Source: Chitinophagales bacterium (GTDB lineage: Bacteria > Bacteroidota > Bacteroidia > Chitinophagales > Chitinophagaceae). Taken from it: DNA of 64,000 nt. The stretch is taken from NCBI GenBank assembly GCA_017303835.1, contig JAFLBI010000002.1:1-64000 (forward strand). Reading direction: 5' to 3'. Of the stretch, positions 1-9,395 are shown in pieces. Position 1 is the first letter of the stretch. Each line of letters begins with the position of its first letter. Made by a program: the position numbers and the translations under genes. The notes under the pieces are model-generated. The model did no database searches, was not told where the DNA came from, and saw only the letters and a list, made by a program, of their open reading frames with translations.

Positions 1-2
1 GG

Positions 3-695
3 CAACTTAAACGGGGAAAGAATTTATATAAAGTGCATTTGCCTTTGTATGGCAGAGATATATTTCTAAGAGAGCACTCATCAGATTTCAGCGTTTTCTT
101 ACAAGTTTTTTGTTTGAACGATTATTTATTCAACGCTGAAAGTGATATTAACACTATAGTTGATGCCGGTGCAAACGTAGGCTATACTGCTGTTTATTTT
201 TCTAGAAGATATCCTAATGCAAAAATTATATGTATTGAACCCGACCAAAAGAATTTTGAGCTTTTGAAGATGAATACAGAAGGACTAGCGAATGTGACTT
301 GCCTGCTTGGTGCCTTATGGAATGAAGAAACAAGCATTAGTCTTATTGACGATGGTCATCAGGAATGGGGTTATATAACTGTTCCATCTGATGGGCTTGA
401 TAATCCAATGCATAATAAGGTGAAAACGTATACTGTTACTGGTATTAAAGAGTTGATGGGATTTAAGCAAATAGGATTGTTGAAAATGGATATTGAAGGT
501 AGTGAACGAGAGGTTTTTGAGAACGGTTATGATGAATGGCTTGGACAATGTAGGTATATCATTATTGAATTACATGACAGACTGAAGCCAGGGTGTACTA
601 AAAACGTATTTAAGGCAGTTGCTGAGTATGATTATAGCAGTCGCACGCTTGGAGAGCACATTCTCTTAGTGAATGAAAGTTTGAATAAGGCGTAA
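3..695 (+). CDS. FkbM family methyltransferase, 5' end cut by window edge
   Basis: This is a SAM-dependent methyltransferase of the FkbM type, a family that O-methylates sugars and other small acceptors. The SAM-binding motif DAGANVGYTAVYF is followed by the acidic strand end CIEPDQKNF, and the family signature LLKMDIEGSE lies in the C-terminal half. The frame is open to the first base of the window, and the residues before the GTG at 33 (LPLYGRDIFLRE and upstream) look like normal FkbM N-terminal sequence. The gene therefore probably starts to the left, and GTG 33 is not the real start. It is followed after 1 bp by a glycosyltransferase, so it is likely to methylate a glycan made by this locus. 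The substrate is unknown. Confidence 0.85.
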   Translation, partial: QLKRGKNLYKVHLPLYGRDIFLREHSSDFSVFLQVFCLNDYLFNAESDINTIVDAGANVGYTAVYFSRRYPNAKIICIEPDQKNFELLKMNTEGLANVTCLLGALWNEETSISLIDDGHQEWGYITVPSDGLDNPMHNKVKTYTVTGIKELMGFKQIGLLKMDIEGSEREVFENGYDEWLGQCRYIIIELHDRLKPGCTKNVFKAVAEYDYSSRTLGEHILLVNESLNKA

Positions 696-696
696 A

Positions 697-1896
697 GTGG
701 AATATCCTAGCCTAATAATATTTTCAGATGGGGTTCCGTCAAGAAATGGTGGGGGTATCAGTCAGACTTTGTACAATTTATTTGATACCTACCCTTCAGA
801 GAAAATAACCTTGTTTACTGATGTAGAAGATTATTTAGAGTCTGAAGAAACTTTACTTAAAGGATCTGTTATCAAGATTCGCTTAAACTATTTTCAGCCA
901 ATTAGAAATCGTCTTGGCAAGTTTTTTAATCCAATATTTTTTGTTCTGAATTGTTGGATCAGAGAGGCATTTGCATCTCACACTAAATTGAAGATTAATG
1001 ATAAAAAGACTTTTTTTCTGATTTCAACTTCACATTTAGAAAGACTTCATTTTGCTTATTATACTTCAAAGAGATTAGGTATTCCACTGATTACATACTA
1101 TATGGATGACTGGATGAGCACAATATCCAAAAGTTGGTTAACTGATAATTCAATGTCTTTTGTAAAAAAAACTTTAACTGATAGTATAGGTATTATTCTG
1201 ATAAGTAAAGGTTTAGAGAAGTCTTTGGTTGCACAGTATGGGGGTTTGTCTAAAAAAGTGTTGATAGTACATAATCCTGTAAGTGTTCATGATCATGAAG
1301 AAAGGGTGCTGAGTAATGACTATCAAAAGTTAAGAATTGTATATACTGGCTCAATTTGGCCAATGCACTTGGATGCAATTGTTTTTCTTGCACGTGCGGT
1401 ATCATTACTAAGGGGGCAGGGTATAGCAGTTGATTTTATTATTTATGGTAAACCGGTATTCTGGGATACTTATAAAAATATTTTTTCTCCTTTAGGTGTT
1501 GAGTATGGAGGTTTCATTGACTATAATGAAATGCATAAGGTGCTTCAAGGGGCTTCTCTTTGTCTGCTTGCAACATCTTTTCTAGCTGAATATGCTGCTT
1601 ATGCTAAAACATCTCTGCAGACAAAGATTACTGATTATATGGCTGCTGGTAAGCCAATTTTATCTTTGGGGCCAGATTATGCTATTGGTCACGAGTTTGT
1701 TAACCAATACCAATGTGGTTATTGTATACAGGATAATGAGCCATCTTTAATAGCTGAAGAGCTAGTCTATTTAAGTAGAAATCAAGGGTTACTTAGCGAT
1801 ATGGGAGTTCGCTCTCTTAATGCAGTAAAAGAAAATTTTTCAAAAGATATTGTGCAGAAAAAGCTGTATAGATATCTTAATGATTTGAGTAACTGA
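697..1896 (+). CDS. Glycosyltransferase (GT-B fold, GT1/GT4-like)
   Basis: A 399-residue protein whose N-terminal half opens with a Rossmann-type strand and a glycine-rich turn (SRNGGGISQTLYNL), as in GT4 enzymes that bind an acceptor there. The C-terminal domain has IVYTGSIWPMHLDAI followed by a C-terminal nucleotide-sugar region around residues 305-345 (KITDYMAAGKPILSLG). The canonical E-x7-E of GT4 is not obvious, so the family is less certain than for its neighbours. The start is GTG, 1 bp after the preceding stop, and the 3' end overlaps the next gene by one base (TGATG). It probably adds a sugar to the surface polysaccharide repeat unit in the cytoplasm; donor and linkage cannot be told. 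Confidence 0.8.
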   Translation: MEYPSLIIFSDGVPSRNGGGISQTLYNLFDTYPSEKITLFTDVEDYLESEETLLKGSVIKIRLNYFQPIRNRLGKFFNPIFFVLNCWIREAFASHTKLKINDKKTFFLISTSHLERLHFAYYTSKRLGIPLITYYMDDWMSTISKSWLTDNSMSFVKKTLTDSIGIILISKGLEKSLVAQYGGLSKKVLIVHNPVSVHDHEERVLSNDYQKLRIVYTGSIWPMHLDAIVFLARAVSLLRGQGIAVDFIIYGKPVFWDTYKNIFSPLGVEYGGFIDYNEMHKVLQGASLCLLATSFLAEYAAYAKTSLQTKITDYMAAGKPILSLGPDYAIGHEFVNQYQCGYCIQDNEPSLIAEELVYLSRNQGLLSDMGVRSLNAVKENFSKDIVQKKLYRYLNDLSN

Positions 1897-3002
1897 TGAA
1901 GACAAGCGTAGCGATAGCGTGTACGGGATTAGGACATATTAATAGAGGTTATGAGTCATTTTCTTTGCAATTGGCGAATGCCCTATTTGAGTATGATGAA
2001 ATTGATGTAACACTTTTTGGGGGCGGTAAAACATCTTGTCAAGTCGGTTACAAAAAAGTGTGGTGTATTAAGCGTCATTCAAGTGCTGCACGTTTATTAG
2101 CATTGATCTTTAGGAAAAATGGATATTTGATTGAGCAATTTTCATTTAGTTTGGTTTTATGGTTTTGGCTCTTGCGTAAGCGACCAGCTGTGTTAATTTA
2201 TAGTGATTTCCTCTTAGGAGTGTACTTGTGGCATATTAGAAAAATTGTTGGACCAAAGTATAAGTTATTATTTTCCAACGGGGCGCCTAATTGGCCTCCC
2301 TTTTCTAGAATGGATCACGTGCATCAATTATTGCCCCATTATTTTTCTGGTGCAGTTCAAAGTGGTGTGCCTCCCTCATTTATGACTGTTATTCCTTATG
2401 GCATTAAGTATGTTAATTTTCCGTATGGGTTGAATAAAATGACTTTGAGGCAGACCTTAAACTTGCCTTTAAATAAGAAGATTATTATCAGCGTAGGTGC
2501 AATCAATAACTCTCATAAAAGAATGTCCTATGTAGTCGATGAGTTTGCAAGTATTCGAGGATTTGATAATTATTTCCTGATTTTACTTGGCGAAATGGGA
2601 GTTGAAAGTAAAGAGGTGACAAGTTATGCGGAGATTAAGTTAAATGCAGATGATTTTCTTATAACAAGCGTGGCTGCAGACAAGGTTAGTAGCTATCTAT
2701 ACGCTGCCGACTTTTTTATTTTAGCTTCTTTACATGAAGGCTTGCCAAGAGTGCTTCCTGAAGCTTTAGGATGTGGCCTAATGCCAATTGTACATGACTA
2801 TATAGTTACCAGAGAAACACTTGGTGAATATGGTATTTATAAAGATCTTACAAGAAACAATCAACTAATTGAAGCTATCGCTGAAATCGAATCAAGGAAT
2901 ATAGAATCTAGTGTAATTTCTAGTCATGCTAGAAATACTTTTGATTGGGCTGTTTTGAAAGATAAGTATTACAACATGATCCAAAAATTAGCCGATGCGT
3001 AA
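1896..3002 (+). CDS. Glycosyltransferase family 4 protein
   Basis: A 368-residue GT-B glycosyltransferase. The N-terminal domain carries the acceptor-side loop GLGHINRGYESFS; the C-terminal domain has the strand IIISVGAINNSHKRM and the GT4 donor-site motif LASLHEGLPRVLPEALGCG with an E-x7-E pair that contacts the nucleotide sugar. It uses ATG, overlaps the upstream stop by one base, and overlaps the downstream FkbM methyltransferase by 8 bp, which suggests translational coupling in one long operon. The role is inferred to be assembly of the surface glycan on the inner face of the membrane. Sugar specificity is not readable from the sequence. Confidence 0.88.
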   Translation: MKTSVAIACTGLGHINRGYESFSLQLANALFEYDEIDVTLFGGGKTSCQVGYKKVWCIKRHSSAARLLALIFRKNGYLIEQFSFSLVLWFWLLRKRPAVLIYSDFLLGVYLWHIRKIVGPKYKLLFSNGAPNWPPFSRMDHVHQLLPHYFSGAVQSGVPPSFMTVIPYGIKYVNFPYGLNKMTLRQTLNLPLNKKIIISVGAINNSHKRMSYVVDEFASIRGFDNYFLILLGEMGVESKEVTSYAEIKLNADDFLITSVAADKVSSYLYAADFFILASLHEGLPRVLPEALGCGLMPIVHDYIVTRETLGEYGIYKDLTRNNQLIEAIAEIESRNIESSVISSHARNTFDWAVLKDKYYNMIQKLADA

Positions 3003-3723
3003 GTACAGCTTTTTAGATAAAGTTCAGCTAAAGCTGATTTACTTGTCTGCAAAAAAGCTTGGATTGGCGTATATAGGTGGGCACTTTGTAAAGACTAATT
3101 GTCTGGATAAAACAATTTCGATGATAGATTTAGGGGCTAATCGAGGTGTTTTTTACGAGAGCATTGGAAAACTGTATTCTATTAAGGGGTTCTGTGTTGA
3201 AGCAAATCGCCAATTGTATGAAGGACTCAGTGATAATTCTGACTTCAAGAAATATCATGGTGCTGTCTGTGATTTCGATGGCGAAACAAGGTTTTCTATT
3301 TCTCAAAATGATGAAGCTAGTAGTATTAATAAAACTATTGCTTCTGCTTGGAATGTTAGCGAGCAAGTCACTGTTCCTGCATTCAAGTTAGTTACATTAA
3401 TGAAGCAGAGTGATATCTATGATGAAGTTGACATTTTGAAAGTAGATATAGAGGGATCTGAAATAGCTGTATTTGAAAGCCTCTCTGATCAAGAATTATC
3501 ATATTTTAGGCAAATTACAGTTGAGTTTCATGAGTTTTTAGATGATGATTTAAGGCAAGCAACATATAGAGCATTGTCACGATTTTCATCAATTGGCTTC
3601 AAGATTATCGTTACTTCAACTGAAAAGTTTTCAGAAGTATTATTACTTAGAAATGACATTAAATTTTCCTTTTTTGAGTGGTGCTGGTATTTTGTACATC
3701 AACTTGTAAGGCATAAGTTTTGA
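2995..3723 (+). CDS. FkbM family methyltransferase
   Basis: A 242-residue SAM-dependent methyltransferase. SAM motif I is MIDLGANRGVFYESI, the acidic residue after strand 2 is in FCVEANRQLYE, and the FkbM signature is DILKVDIEGSEIAVFES. The length is normal for the family. It overlaps the preceding GT4 gene by 8 bp, and its TGA stop shares bases with the TTG start of the next gene (TTGA). Together with three other FkbM genes in the first 11 kb it suggests a heavily methylated glycan. The target hydroxyl and sugar are unknown. Confidence 0.88.
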   Translation: MRKYSFLDKVQLKLIYLSAKKLGLAYIGGHFVKTNCLDKTISMIDLGANRGVFYESIGKLYSIKGFCVEANRQLYEGLSDNSDFKKYHGAVCDFDGETRFSISQNDEASSINKTIASAWNVSEQVTVPAFKLVTLMKQSDIYDEVDILKVDIEGSEIAVFESLSDQELSYFRQITVEFHEFLDDDLRQATYRALSRFSSIGFKIIVTSTEKFSEVLLLRNDIKFSFFEWCWYFVHQLVRHKF

Positions 3724-4556
3724 TCTCAGTAATTATACCAACTTGTAATCGTATTTCAGAGCTTAGTCATTGTATAAGCAAAATTAACGAAGCAGCATCT
3801 CGGGCTTCAGAAAGCATAGAACTCATTGTAACAGATGATAGCAAACTGAATGATACTGAAGTGTATGTACTGAGGAACTTTTCTCAAGTTATTTATGTAA
3901 GAGGTCCTCAAAAAGGACCAGCATCAAATAGAAACAATGGTGCAGCAAAGGCAAGCGGTGAGTGGCTGCTGTTTTTAGACGATGATTGTATACCAGATCA
4001 AGATTTGGTAAAAGCTTATCAGCTTGCTATAAAGCAATACCCTGCCATTGAGGTTTTTGAGGGTGCCATTAGAACGGATCGTGAGAAGAATAGCCCAATA
4101 GAGCATGCGCCATTAAATATTACCGGTGGAAATTTGTGGAGCTGTAATTTTTTAATTAAGCGCCAATTATTCCTGAGTTTAAAAGGATTTGATGAGAAGT
4201 TTCGATTTCCACATTTGGAGGATGTTGATTTCAGAGAAAGGTTAAAGCAAGCAGGTACTGTTATACAGTTTGTGCCTAATGCTTTTGTATTACACCCATG
4301 GAGAAGTATTCGTGATGGTATCAAGCTTGGCAAATACCAGGAAATGGCAGTTTATTTTGCAAACAAGTGGAATAAAAACATTCAGCTTAAGCAATTATTA
4401 ATTGCCATTACACAAACCCATTACGGAATGGCAAAAGGGCATTTTTTGTCTAAGCATATATTCATTGCCATTAAAATATGGCTTGAGCACATGTTTGTTG
4501 TAATCTTTAAATTCCAATCGTGGAAATTATTCTATGAACGAAAGTTTAAGACCTGA
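3720..4556 (+). CDS. Glycosyltransferase family 2 protein
   Basis: A 278-residue GT-A inverting glycosyltransferase. It opens with the family hallmark [13 protein letters not shown], has the substrate-binding TDDS and the [17 protein letters not shown] stretch, and the metal-binding acidic cluster LFLDDDCIP (DxD equivalent) near residue 92. A late acidic segment [11 protein letters not shown] fits the general-base region of GT2. The start is TTG at 3720, nested in the stop of the previous gene (TTGA); no ATG fits without losing the first beta strand. The next gene begins 23 bp before this one ends. The likely job is adding one residue to the polysaccharide unit. Confidence 0.88.
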   Translation: MISVIIPTCNRISELSHCISKINEAASRASESIELIVTDDSKLNDTEVYVLRNFSQVIYVRGPQKGPASNRNNGAAKASGEWLLFLDDDCIPDQDLVKAYQLAIKQYPAIEVFEGAIRTDREKNSPIEHAPLNITGGNLWSCNFLIKRQLFLSLKGFDEKFRFPHLEDVDFRERLKQAGTVIQFVPNAFVLHPWRSIRDGIKLGKYQEMAVYFANKWNKNIQLKQLLIAITQTHYGMAKGHFLSKHIFIAIKIWLEHMFVVIFKFQSWKLFYERKFKT

Positions 4557-5208
4557 GTTTGGGCCTTATAGGCACGGTTTGTCTTCCAATCTTAGAAATT
4601 TGTTTGGCAAAGTCTGGAGGAGAATCAAAAGATATCTCGAGCATGATCCATACAGAATGCTGAATCAATTGCCAAGGTATCAAAGTGAAATCATTGAAAT
4701 AGGCGACTATACATATGGTCATCCAGATACGAATAGCCCCAGAATTGTATACTTTGGGGAAAGATCCAAATTAACAATTGGAAAGTTTTGTTCAATAGCA
4801 GAACATGTAACCATATTTATTGGTGGATATCACAGGGCAGACTTTGTATCAACTTACCCATTTCATGCTGCTTTTAGTGATGTAAGTTTTGTGGATAATC
4901 TAATACATGGATTTCATACAATTATTGGCAATGATGTTTGGATAGGCGCGGGTGTAACCATTATGGCAGGTGTTACTATTGGTGATGGGGCTATCATTGC
5001 AACAGGTTCAGTTGTTACTAGAGATGTTGAGCCATACTCAATTGTGGGGGGTAATCCAGCAAAAATGATCAGGAAAAGGTTCGAGGAACATCAGATTGCA
5101 CAATTGCTTGAATTGAAGTGGTGGAATTGGCCGCTGGATAAAATTAAGCAGAATACGCAGCTGCTTACTTCTGAACAAATCGATTTATTTATCAGTAATA
5201 ATCAATAG
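4534..5208 (+). CDS. Xenobiotic-acetyltransferase-type hexapeptide acetyltransferase
   Basis: A 224-residue left-handed beta-helix acetyltransferase of the CatB/Vat-like class. The hexapeptide region shows [19 protein letters not shown] followed by a His (residue 101 region, GGYHRAD) at the usual catalytic position, then the coil [21 protein letters not shown] and the C-terminal [10 protein letters not shown] and [11 protein letters not shown] typical of this class. Members encoded in polysaccharide loci O-acetylate sugars using acetyl-CoA. It overlaps the upstream GT2 gene by 23 bp and is followed after 1 bp by a methyltransferase. An antibiotic-modifying role is possible from homology alone, but the context argues for glycan acetylation. 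Confidence 0.87.
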   Translation: MNESLRPEFGPYRHGLSSNLRNLFGKVWRRIKRYLEHDPYRMLNQLPRYQSEIIEIGDYTYGHPDTNSPRIVYFGERSKLTIGKFCSIAEHVTIFIGGYHRADFVSTYPFHAAFSDVSFVDNLIHGFHTIIGNDVWIGAGVTIMAGVTIGDGAIIATGSVVTRDVEPYSIVGGNPAKMIRKRFEEHQIAQLLELKWWNWPLDKIKQNTQLLTSEQIDLFISNNQ

Positions 5209-5209
5209 T

Positions 5210-5845
5210 ATGTATTATTGGAATGAATATATCAGTGATTTAAATAAGTCTATCCGGAACGGGGATTATGTTTTTGATGCAGGTGCAGGTGACGGACATT
5301 GGCGGCAAAGGATTACTCAGGAAATTAAGTATACTTCTATGGACTTGGGTGTGGGAGATCATACAGTTGACTATTCACATCTGGATATAAAAGGGGATTT
5401 AAGACAGATTCCTCTTGAAGATCGGTCAGTTGATGTAATTATGTGTATTCAGGTATTAGAACATGTTCCTGAGCCATGGTTGGTGCTGAAAGAATTTAAT
5501 AGAATTCTCAAGCCAGGTGGCTTTTTATTTCTTAGCCTACCGCATAGTGTACCATTGCATCAAGAGCCTTACGACTTTTACAGGTATACAAAGCACGGAA
5601 TTCGATACTTGCTTAATGAAAACAACTTTGATATTGATTTTATCATTCCTCAATTAGGCAATGCAAGTAAAATAGCTAATGATATGCGTATGACTGGAAT
5701 TGAATTGAAGCAAAAAGGTTCTGCCTGGGGTTACGCTTATAAGCTACTCGCCAAAGTTGTTGATATTTTCTTTAAGCATTTGGATGAGAAATTTGACTTA
5801 TATGGTGATACTACTGGATATTTCATAAAAGCAAGTAGAAAATGA
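5210..5845 (+). CDS. Class I SAM-dependent methyltransferase (Methyltransf_11 type)
   Basis: A 211-residue methyltransferase with SAM motif I FDAGAGDGHWRQRI, an acidic strand-2 end at SMDLGVGD, and the later motifs VIMCIQVLEHVPEPW and LKPGGFLFLSLP, all characteristic of Methyltransf_11 proteins. It starts with ATG 1 bp after the acetyltransferase gene and overlaps the next gene by 4 bp (ATGA). It is a different fold subgroup from the FkbM enzymes around it. The substrate is inferred to be a sugar or lipid-linked glycan of this locus; nothing in the sequence identifies it. Confidence 0.85.
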   Translation: MYYWNEYISDLNKSIRNGDYVFDAGAGDGHWRQRITQEIKYTSMDLGVGDHTVDYSHLDIKGDLRQIPLEDRSVDVIMCIQVLEHVPEPWLVLKEFNRILKPGGFLFLSLPHSVPLHQEPYDFYRYTKHGIRYLLNENNFDIDFIIPQLGNASKIANDMRMTGIELKQKGSAWGYAYKLLAKVVDIFFKHLDEKFDLYGDTTGYFIKASRK

Positions 5846-6432
5846 AAGGAGGCGCATTATTACATTGGTTAAGATATGTCTTAGGACTTGATGAAGCTAT
5901 TACCCAAACATCAGAAGCTGAGCGGTCATTATTGACTACTGCAGTTGCGGATGCGAGACTGGTTGTAGAAATTGGCATATTTGAAGGGGTGAATACGGCA
6001 ACATTTGCACTTAATACACCAGCCGATGCTAAAGTATATGCAATCGACCCTTTTTTTAAAGGGGCTCTCGGCTTCAATTATGGAAAATTTATAGCATTAC
6101 ATCAATGGAAAAAACAAGGCATTGAACATAAAATACATATTGTTCAGGGCTTAAGTTGGGAAGTGCATAAGCAATTACCTGATGAACTAGACTTTGTGTT
6201 CGTAGATGGAGATCATAGTTATGAAGGGGTTAAAAAAGATTTTGAAACATATGCTCCTAAACTTAAAAGAGGGGGCATTATTGCACTTCATGATGCAAGG
6301 GTTTTTGAGAACGGGTGGACCAAATCAGACTGGGGTCCGGTTATTCTAGTAGAAAAGCATATACGTAATAATACAGGTTGGGAGATTATTCATGAAGTAG
6401 ATTCTTTGGTACTTATTCGTAGAAAATGGTAG
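5842..6432 (+). CDS. Class I SAM-dependent methyltransferase (Methyltransf_24 type)
   Basis: A 196-residue methyltransferase. It has SAM motif I VVEIGIFEGVNTATFA, the acidic AIDPFF after strand 2, and the strand-4/5 signature DFVFVDGDHSYEGVKKDF followed by KRGGIIALHDA. The VDGDHSYE segment is typical of Methyltransf_24/cephalosporin hydroxylase-like enzymes in polysaccharide loci. ATGA overlap with the preceding gene and a 7-bp overlap with the following GT4 gene place it firmly in the operon. The acceptor is not known. Confidence 0.85.
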   Translation: MKGGALLHWLRYVLGLDEAITQTSEAERSLLTTAVADARLVVEIGIFEGVNTATFALNTPADAKVYAIDPFFKGALGFNYGKFIALHQWKKQGIEHKIHIVQGLSWEVHKQLPDELDFVFVDGDHSYEGVKKDFETYAPKLKRGGIIALHDARVFENGWTKSDWGPVILVEKHIRNNTGWEIIHEVDSLVLIRRKW

Positions 6433-7490
6433 TTGCCCATATCGCTTGCATAAATTTGTCGAATGAAACGGGTATGGGCCGGATAGCTGCTAACTGGAAG
6501 CATGCATTTGAAGTAGCCGGTCATAGCTTCTTACATATTGGTAGAATGGAAGTTGGTTCAGCGCATATGCTTATTTGGGGTAAAAAAGCTGCTGCCTATT
6601 GTAAGGAAAAGAACATCAATGCAGATGTTTGGCTTGTGCATGAACCATTTGGAGGTGATTTTACCTCATTGCCTGGTAAGTTGGTTATTTTCAGTCATGG
6701 TATTGAAGAACGTGCATGGGATTTGAATAAGCATTTTAGATTTGAGCAGCTTTCATTTAAAGCTAGATTGCTCCCGGATTGGATTCGCTTTTATTCTCAC
6801 AGAAAAGGCTTTAGATATGCACAACTTTGTCTCTTGTCTAATTCAACTGATCTCAAATTCCTAAAGAAAAGGGGTGTGCCAGAAAGCCGATTATATATTT
6901 TTAAAAATGGGTATCATTCATTCAGGCCGAATCAAATAGACGGGAATAAACATTCGGAAAGAATTAGAATCTTGTATAACGGAACTTGGATTCCAAGAAA
7001 GGGTATTGATACTATCATTGATGCATTTAATGATTTATTCAGGCTAAGAAAAGATATCGAACTTATGTTGATAGGAACTGCCTTCTCTTCGGAAGAAGTA
7101 TTACACAGTTTCCTTCCTGAATATAGAGATAGAGTATATGTGATTAGCCATTTTAAGCAGGAAGAAGAAATTATGTTCCTGAAGACTGCTCAAATATTTT
7201 TGTTGCCTTCATATCTTGAAGGCCAGTCTGTTGCACTTACACAGGCAATGGCCTTAGGATTATGCCCCGTTGTTTCCGATAATTCGGGGCAATTAGATTT
7301 TGTTGTGCATAATCAAAATGGTATGTTATTTAAAACTGGCAGTGCAAGAGATCTTTCAGAAAAGATAAATTGTCTCCTAAATACCCCTAGTTTGATTGTA
7401 TCTATGGGTAAAGCAGCAGCCAGCTCTGTTAGTGAACTTGATTGGCCCAAAGTTACTGGTGATATTGTTAGACAAGTTGAGGATATATAA
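6426..7490 (+). CDS. Glycosyltransferase family 4 protein
   Basis: A 354-residue GT-B enzyme. The N-terminal loop is NETGMGRIAANW; the linker to the C-terminal domain is RIRILYNGTWIPRKGIDTIIDAF, and the donor site reads LLPSYLEGQSVALTQAMALG, where the second Glu of the usual E-x7-E is replaced by Gln. The length is normal. It starts at ATG 6426 inside the previous gene and ends in a TAATG junction with the next. It probably adds a sugar of the repeat unit; the Gln substitution is seen directly, but its effect is unknown. Confidence 0.85.
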   Translation: MVVAHIACINLSNETGMGRIAANWKHAFEVAGHSFLHIGRMEVGSAHMLIWGKKAAAYCKEKNINADVWLVHEPFGGDFTSLPGKLVIFSHGIEERAWDLNKHFRFEQLSFKARLLPDWIRFYSHRKGFRYAQLCLLSNSTDLKFLKKRGVPESRLYIFKNGYHSFRPNQIDGNKHSERIRILYNGTWIPRKGIDTIIDAFNDLFRLRKDIELMLIGTAFSSEEVLHSFLPEYRDRVYVISHFKQEEEIMFLKTAQIFLLPSYLEGQSVALTQAMALGLCPVVSDNSGQLDFVVHNQNGMLFKTGSARDLSEKINCLLNTPSLIVSMGKAAASSVSELDWPKVTGDIVRQVEDI

Positions 7491-8452
7491 TGTCTGATCG
7501 GAAAATATTGTTGCATCTTGTGCCAGGATATGGTACTACTCAAAATGCAATTTATGATTATGCATTAGTCATTGGCGAATACCTTAAAAGTGAATTAGTA
7601 GATACAGAATTTCGATATAACAGAATGCCAGATTTGTATATAATGAGTTATGTGAATGCAGGGTATTCATTTCTGGAGCATATAAGTAATATAATTCGCT
7701 TAATTAAGTTTCAGAAGCGTAAATTAAAAGGTCTCGTTTTTTTCCATGAAGCTTATGCAGCACAGGGGAAGTTTTATCAAAAATCATTCTGGTATTATCC
7801 AATTGAGCGTTTAATATTTAAGATGTATGTTCGGAACGCGTCAGCTATCTTTTGTTCCTGTGAACCCGTTTTAAAGCACATACAAGCTTATCATCATCAT
7901 GGGGTGTATCTTGGGTTGGCGCCAGTTCCCTCAAATATTGTTTTTAAGAATTTAGTGCCATGGATGAAAAGAAAAAAAATTCTGGTTGTTTTCGGTACTT
8001 ATGGTAGACGGGCTGCTGCTTTAAAGAGAAAAACCGAGTTGAAAGCATTATTAGCAAAGCTTTCGATTAACGTAGTAATAGATATTGGAGCAGGTGATGT
8101 AGACTATTCTTGGCTGCCTTTGGATATTGCAATTAAAAAAATTGGTTACCTCAAATCAACCTATGATGTTGCTGAATATATCGCTTCAGCTAAGTACGGC
8201 CTGATCGATTATCCGGGGCACCTTTTGGATAAGTCTGGAATATTTGCAACTTATGCGGCTGCTGGATTATGTGTTATTAATACAGATGAATCTATAATTA
8301 TAGAGCCTAATTTATATTTTAGGCTTTCAGCAATCCCATCTTTATCAGATGTTAAAGTTGAAGATACGGTTCTGCAGTTGCATGCTCATTATCAAAATGA
8401 GCGTAGTGTAAAAGCACATACAGAAAAGCTTCTTGCTGTACTGAAAAGATGA
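7490..8452 (+). CDS. Probable GT-B glycosyltransferase-like protein
   Basis: A 320-residue protein without a strong family signature. The opening KILLHLVPGYGTTQNAIYDYA resembles the first strand and loop of GT-B enzymes, and a second Rossmann-like strand starts at KKILVVFGTYGRRAAALK (about residue 162). The region SAKYGLIDYPGHLLDKSGIFATYAAAG occupies the place of the donor-binding segment but lacks E-x7-E. It sits between two glycosyltransferase genes with TAATG and ATGA junctions. I call it a diverged glycosyltransferase from fold pattern and context; the enzymatic activity is uncertain. Confidence 0.55.
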   Translation: MSDRKILLHLVPGYGTTQNAIYDYALVIGEYLKSELVDTEFRYNRMPDLYIMSYVNAGYSFLEHISNIIRLIKFQKRKLKGLVFFHEAYAAQGKFYQKSFWYYPIERLIFKMYVRNASAIFCSCEPVLKHIQAYHHHGVYLGLAPVPSNIVFKNLVPWMKRKKILVVFGTYGRRAAALKRKTELKALLAKLSINVVIDIGAGDVDYSWLPLDIAIKKIGYLKSTYDVAEYIASAKYGLIDYPGHLLDKSGIFATYAAAGLCVINTDESIIIEPNLYFRLSAIPSLSDVKVEDTVLQLHAHYQNERSVKAHTEKLLAVLKR

Positions 8453-9393
8453 AAGTAACCACAATATTTCTCGTAAGTTCTTATAATAGGTTGGCTTTAT
8501 TGCATCAAGCCTGTCATTGTATTCTTGATTTTATCAGTAATCACCCTGATTTCGGTTTGCTCGTTCTGGATGCAGGTTCAGAAGATGGTAGTAAAGAATA
8601 CCTGAGGAAAATTGCCGGTGATTACCCTAATACTGTAGCAGTGCTTATTGAAGAAGATAGACCGAGCTTTAGTGAAGGGGTAAACAGAATGTTTAAAAGA
8701 GTTCTAGATTTTTTTCCTGCCGCAACTGAGGGTTTGCTATTTGAAACAGACAATCTTATCAAGAATCAGCAGCCTGTTTTAGATGCAGTAAATCTTTTGA
8801 GGGGAAATGATTTGCTTGGTGCTGTAGGATTTACTGTTCAGAATCTTCAAGGTTTATTTTTAATTCCGGGATCAACTTTTCTTAAGATATCAGCGACTAT
8901 CCTAGGGCTGCAGTTAAGCGATAAATTTGGACTTGAGAGGATGCAACTAAATAACTGGCAAAAAAACAGTGCTATTAAGTGGCATTATTACGATGTTTTA
9001 TATACCAGTCCGCTACTTGTTAAAATTGATGCATGGAGAAAAAGTGGAGGCATGGATGCTGAGAACTTTCCATTTGCTGAGTCTGATGTACACTGGGCAT
9101 GGAAGTTAGCACAGGCTGGATTTCGGAAAGCAATCATTCAATGTACTGGTATAATTCATGATAATCAGAGTACGGTTTCTGCTTGGTCTGCTAAAAGGGT
9201 GTATGATGTACATAAGCGACGACTACGCTATATGTATTTAGTGAAAGGTAGGTCTGCGGCTGCTTTGATGCGCTTTCCGCTTGCAGCACGGCATTTAATT
9301 GAAGCGATGTTTTTTTTCTTCAGTTTTAAAAATAAAGAAAGAGTGCAGGAGCGTCTTAGGATGGTTTACTTGGCACTTAAATATTATCCCTAA
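8449..9393 (+). CDS. GT2-like glycosyltransferase, acidic motif changed
   Basis: A 314-residue GT-A-like protein. It starts TIFLVSSYNRLALLHQ, has the second-strand signature LLVLDAGSEDGSKEYL and the EEDRPSFSEGVNRMF segment that resembles the SxGVARN-type helix of GT2. At the DxD position it reads LLFETDNLI, so ETD replaces the usual DxD. A late AESDVHWAWKLAQAG matches the ED/base region. ATGA overlap with the previous gene. Probably an active glycosyltransferase of the repeat unit, but the altered metal-binding motif lowers certainty about mechanism. Confidence 0.72.
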   Translation: MKVTTIFLVSSYNRLALLHQACHCILDFISNHPDFGLLVLDAGSEDGSKEYLRKIAGDYPNTVAVLIEEDRPSFSEGVNRMFKRVLDFFPAATEGLLFETDNLIKNQQPVLDAVNLLRGNDLLGAVGFTVQNLQGLFLIPGSTFLKISATILGLQLSDKFGLERMQLNNWQKNSAIKWHYYDVLYTSPLLVKIDAWRKSGGMDAENFPFAESDVHWAWKLAQAGFRKAIIQCTGIIHDNQSTVSAWSAKRVYDVHKRRLRYMYLVKGRSAAALMRFPLAARHLIEAMFFFFSFKNKERVQERLRMVYLALKYYP

Positions 9394-9395
9394 AT

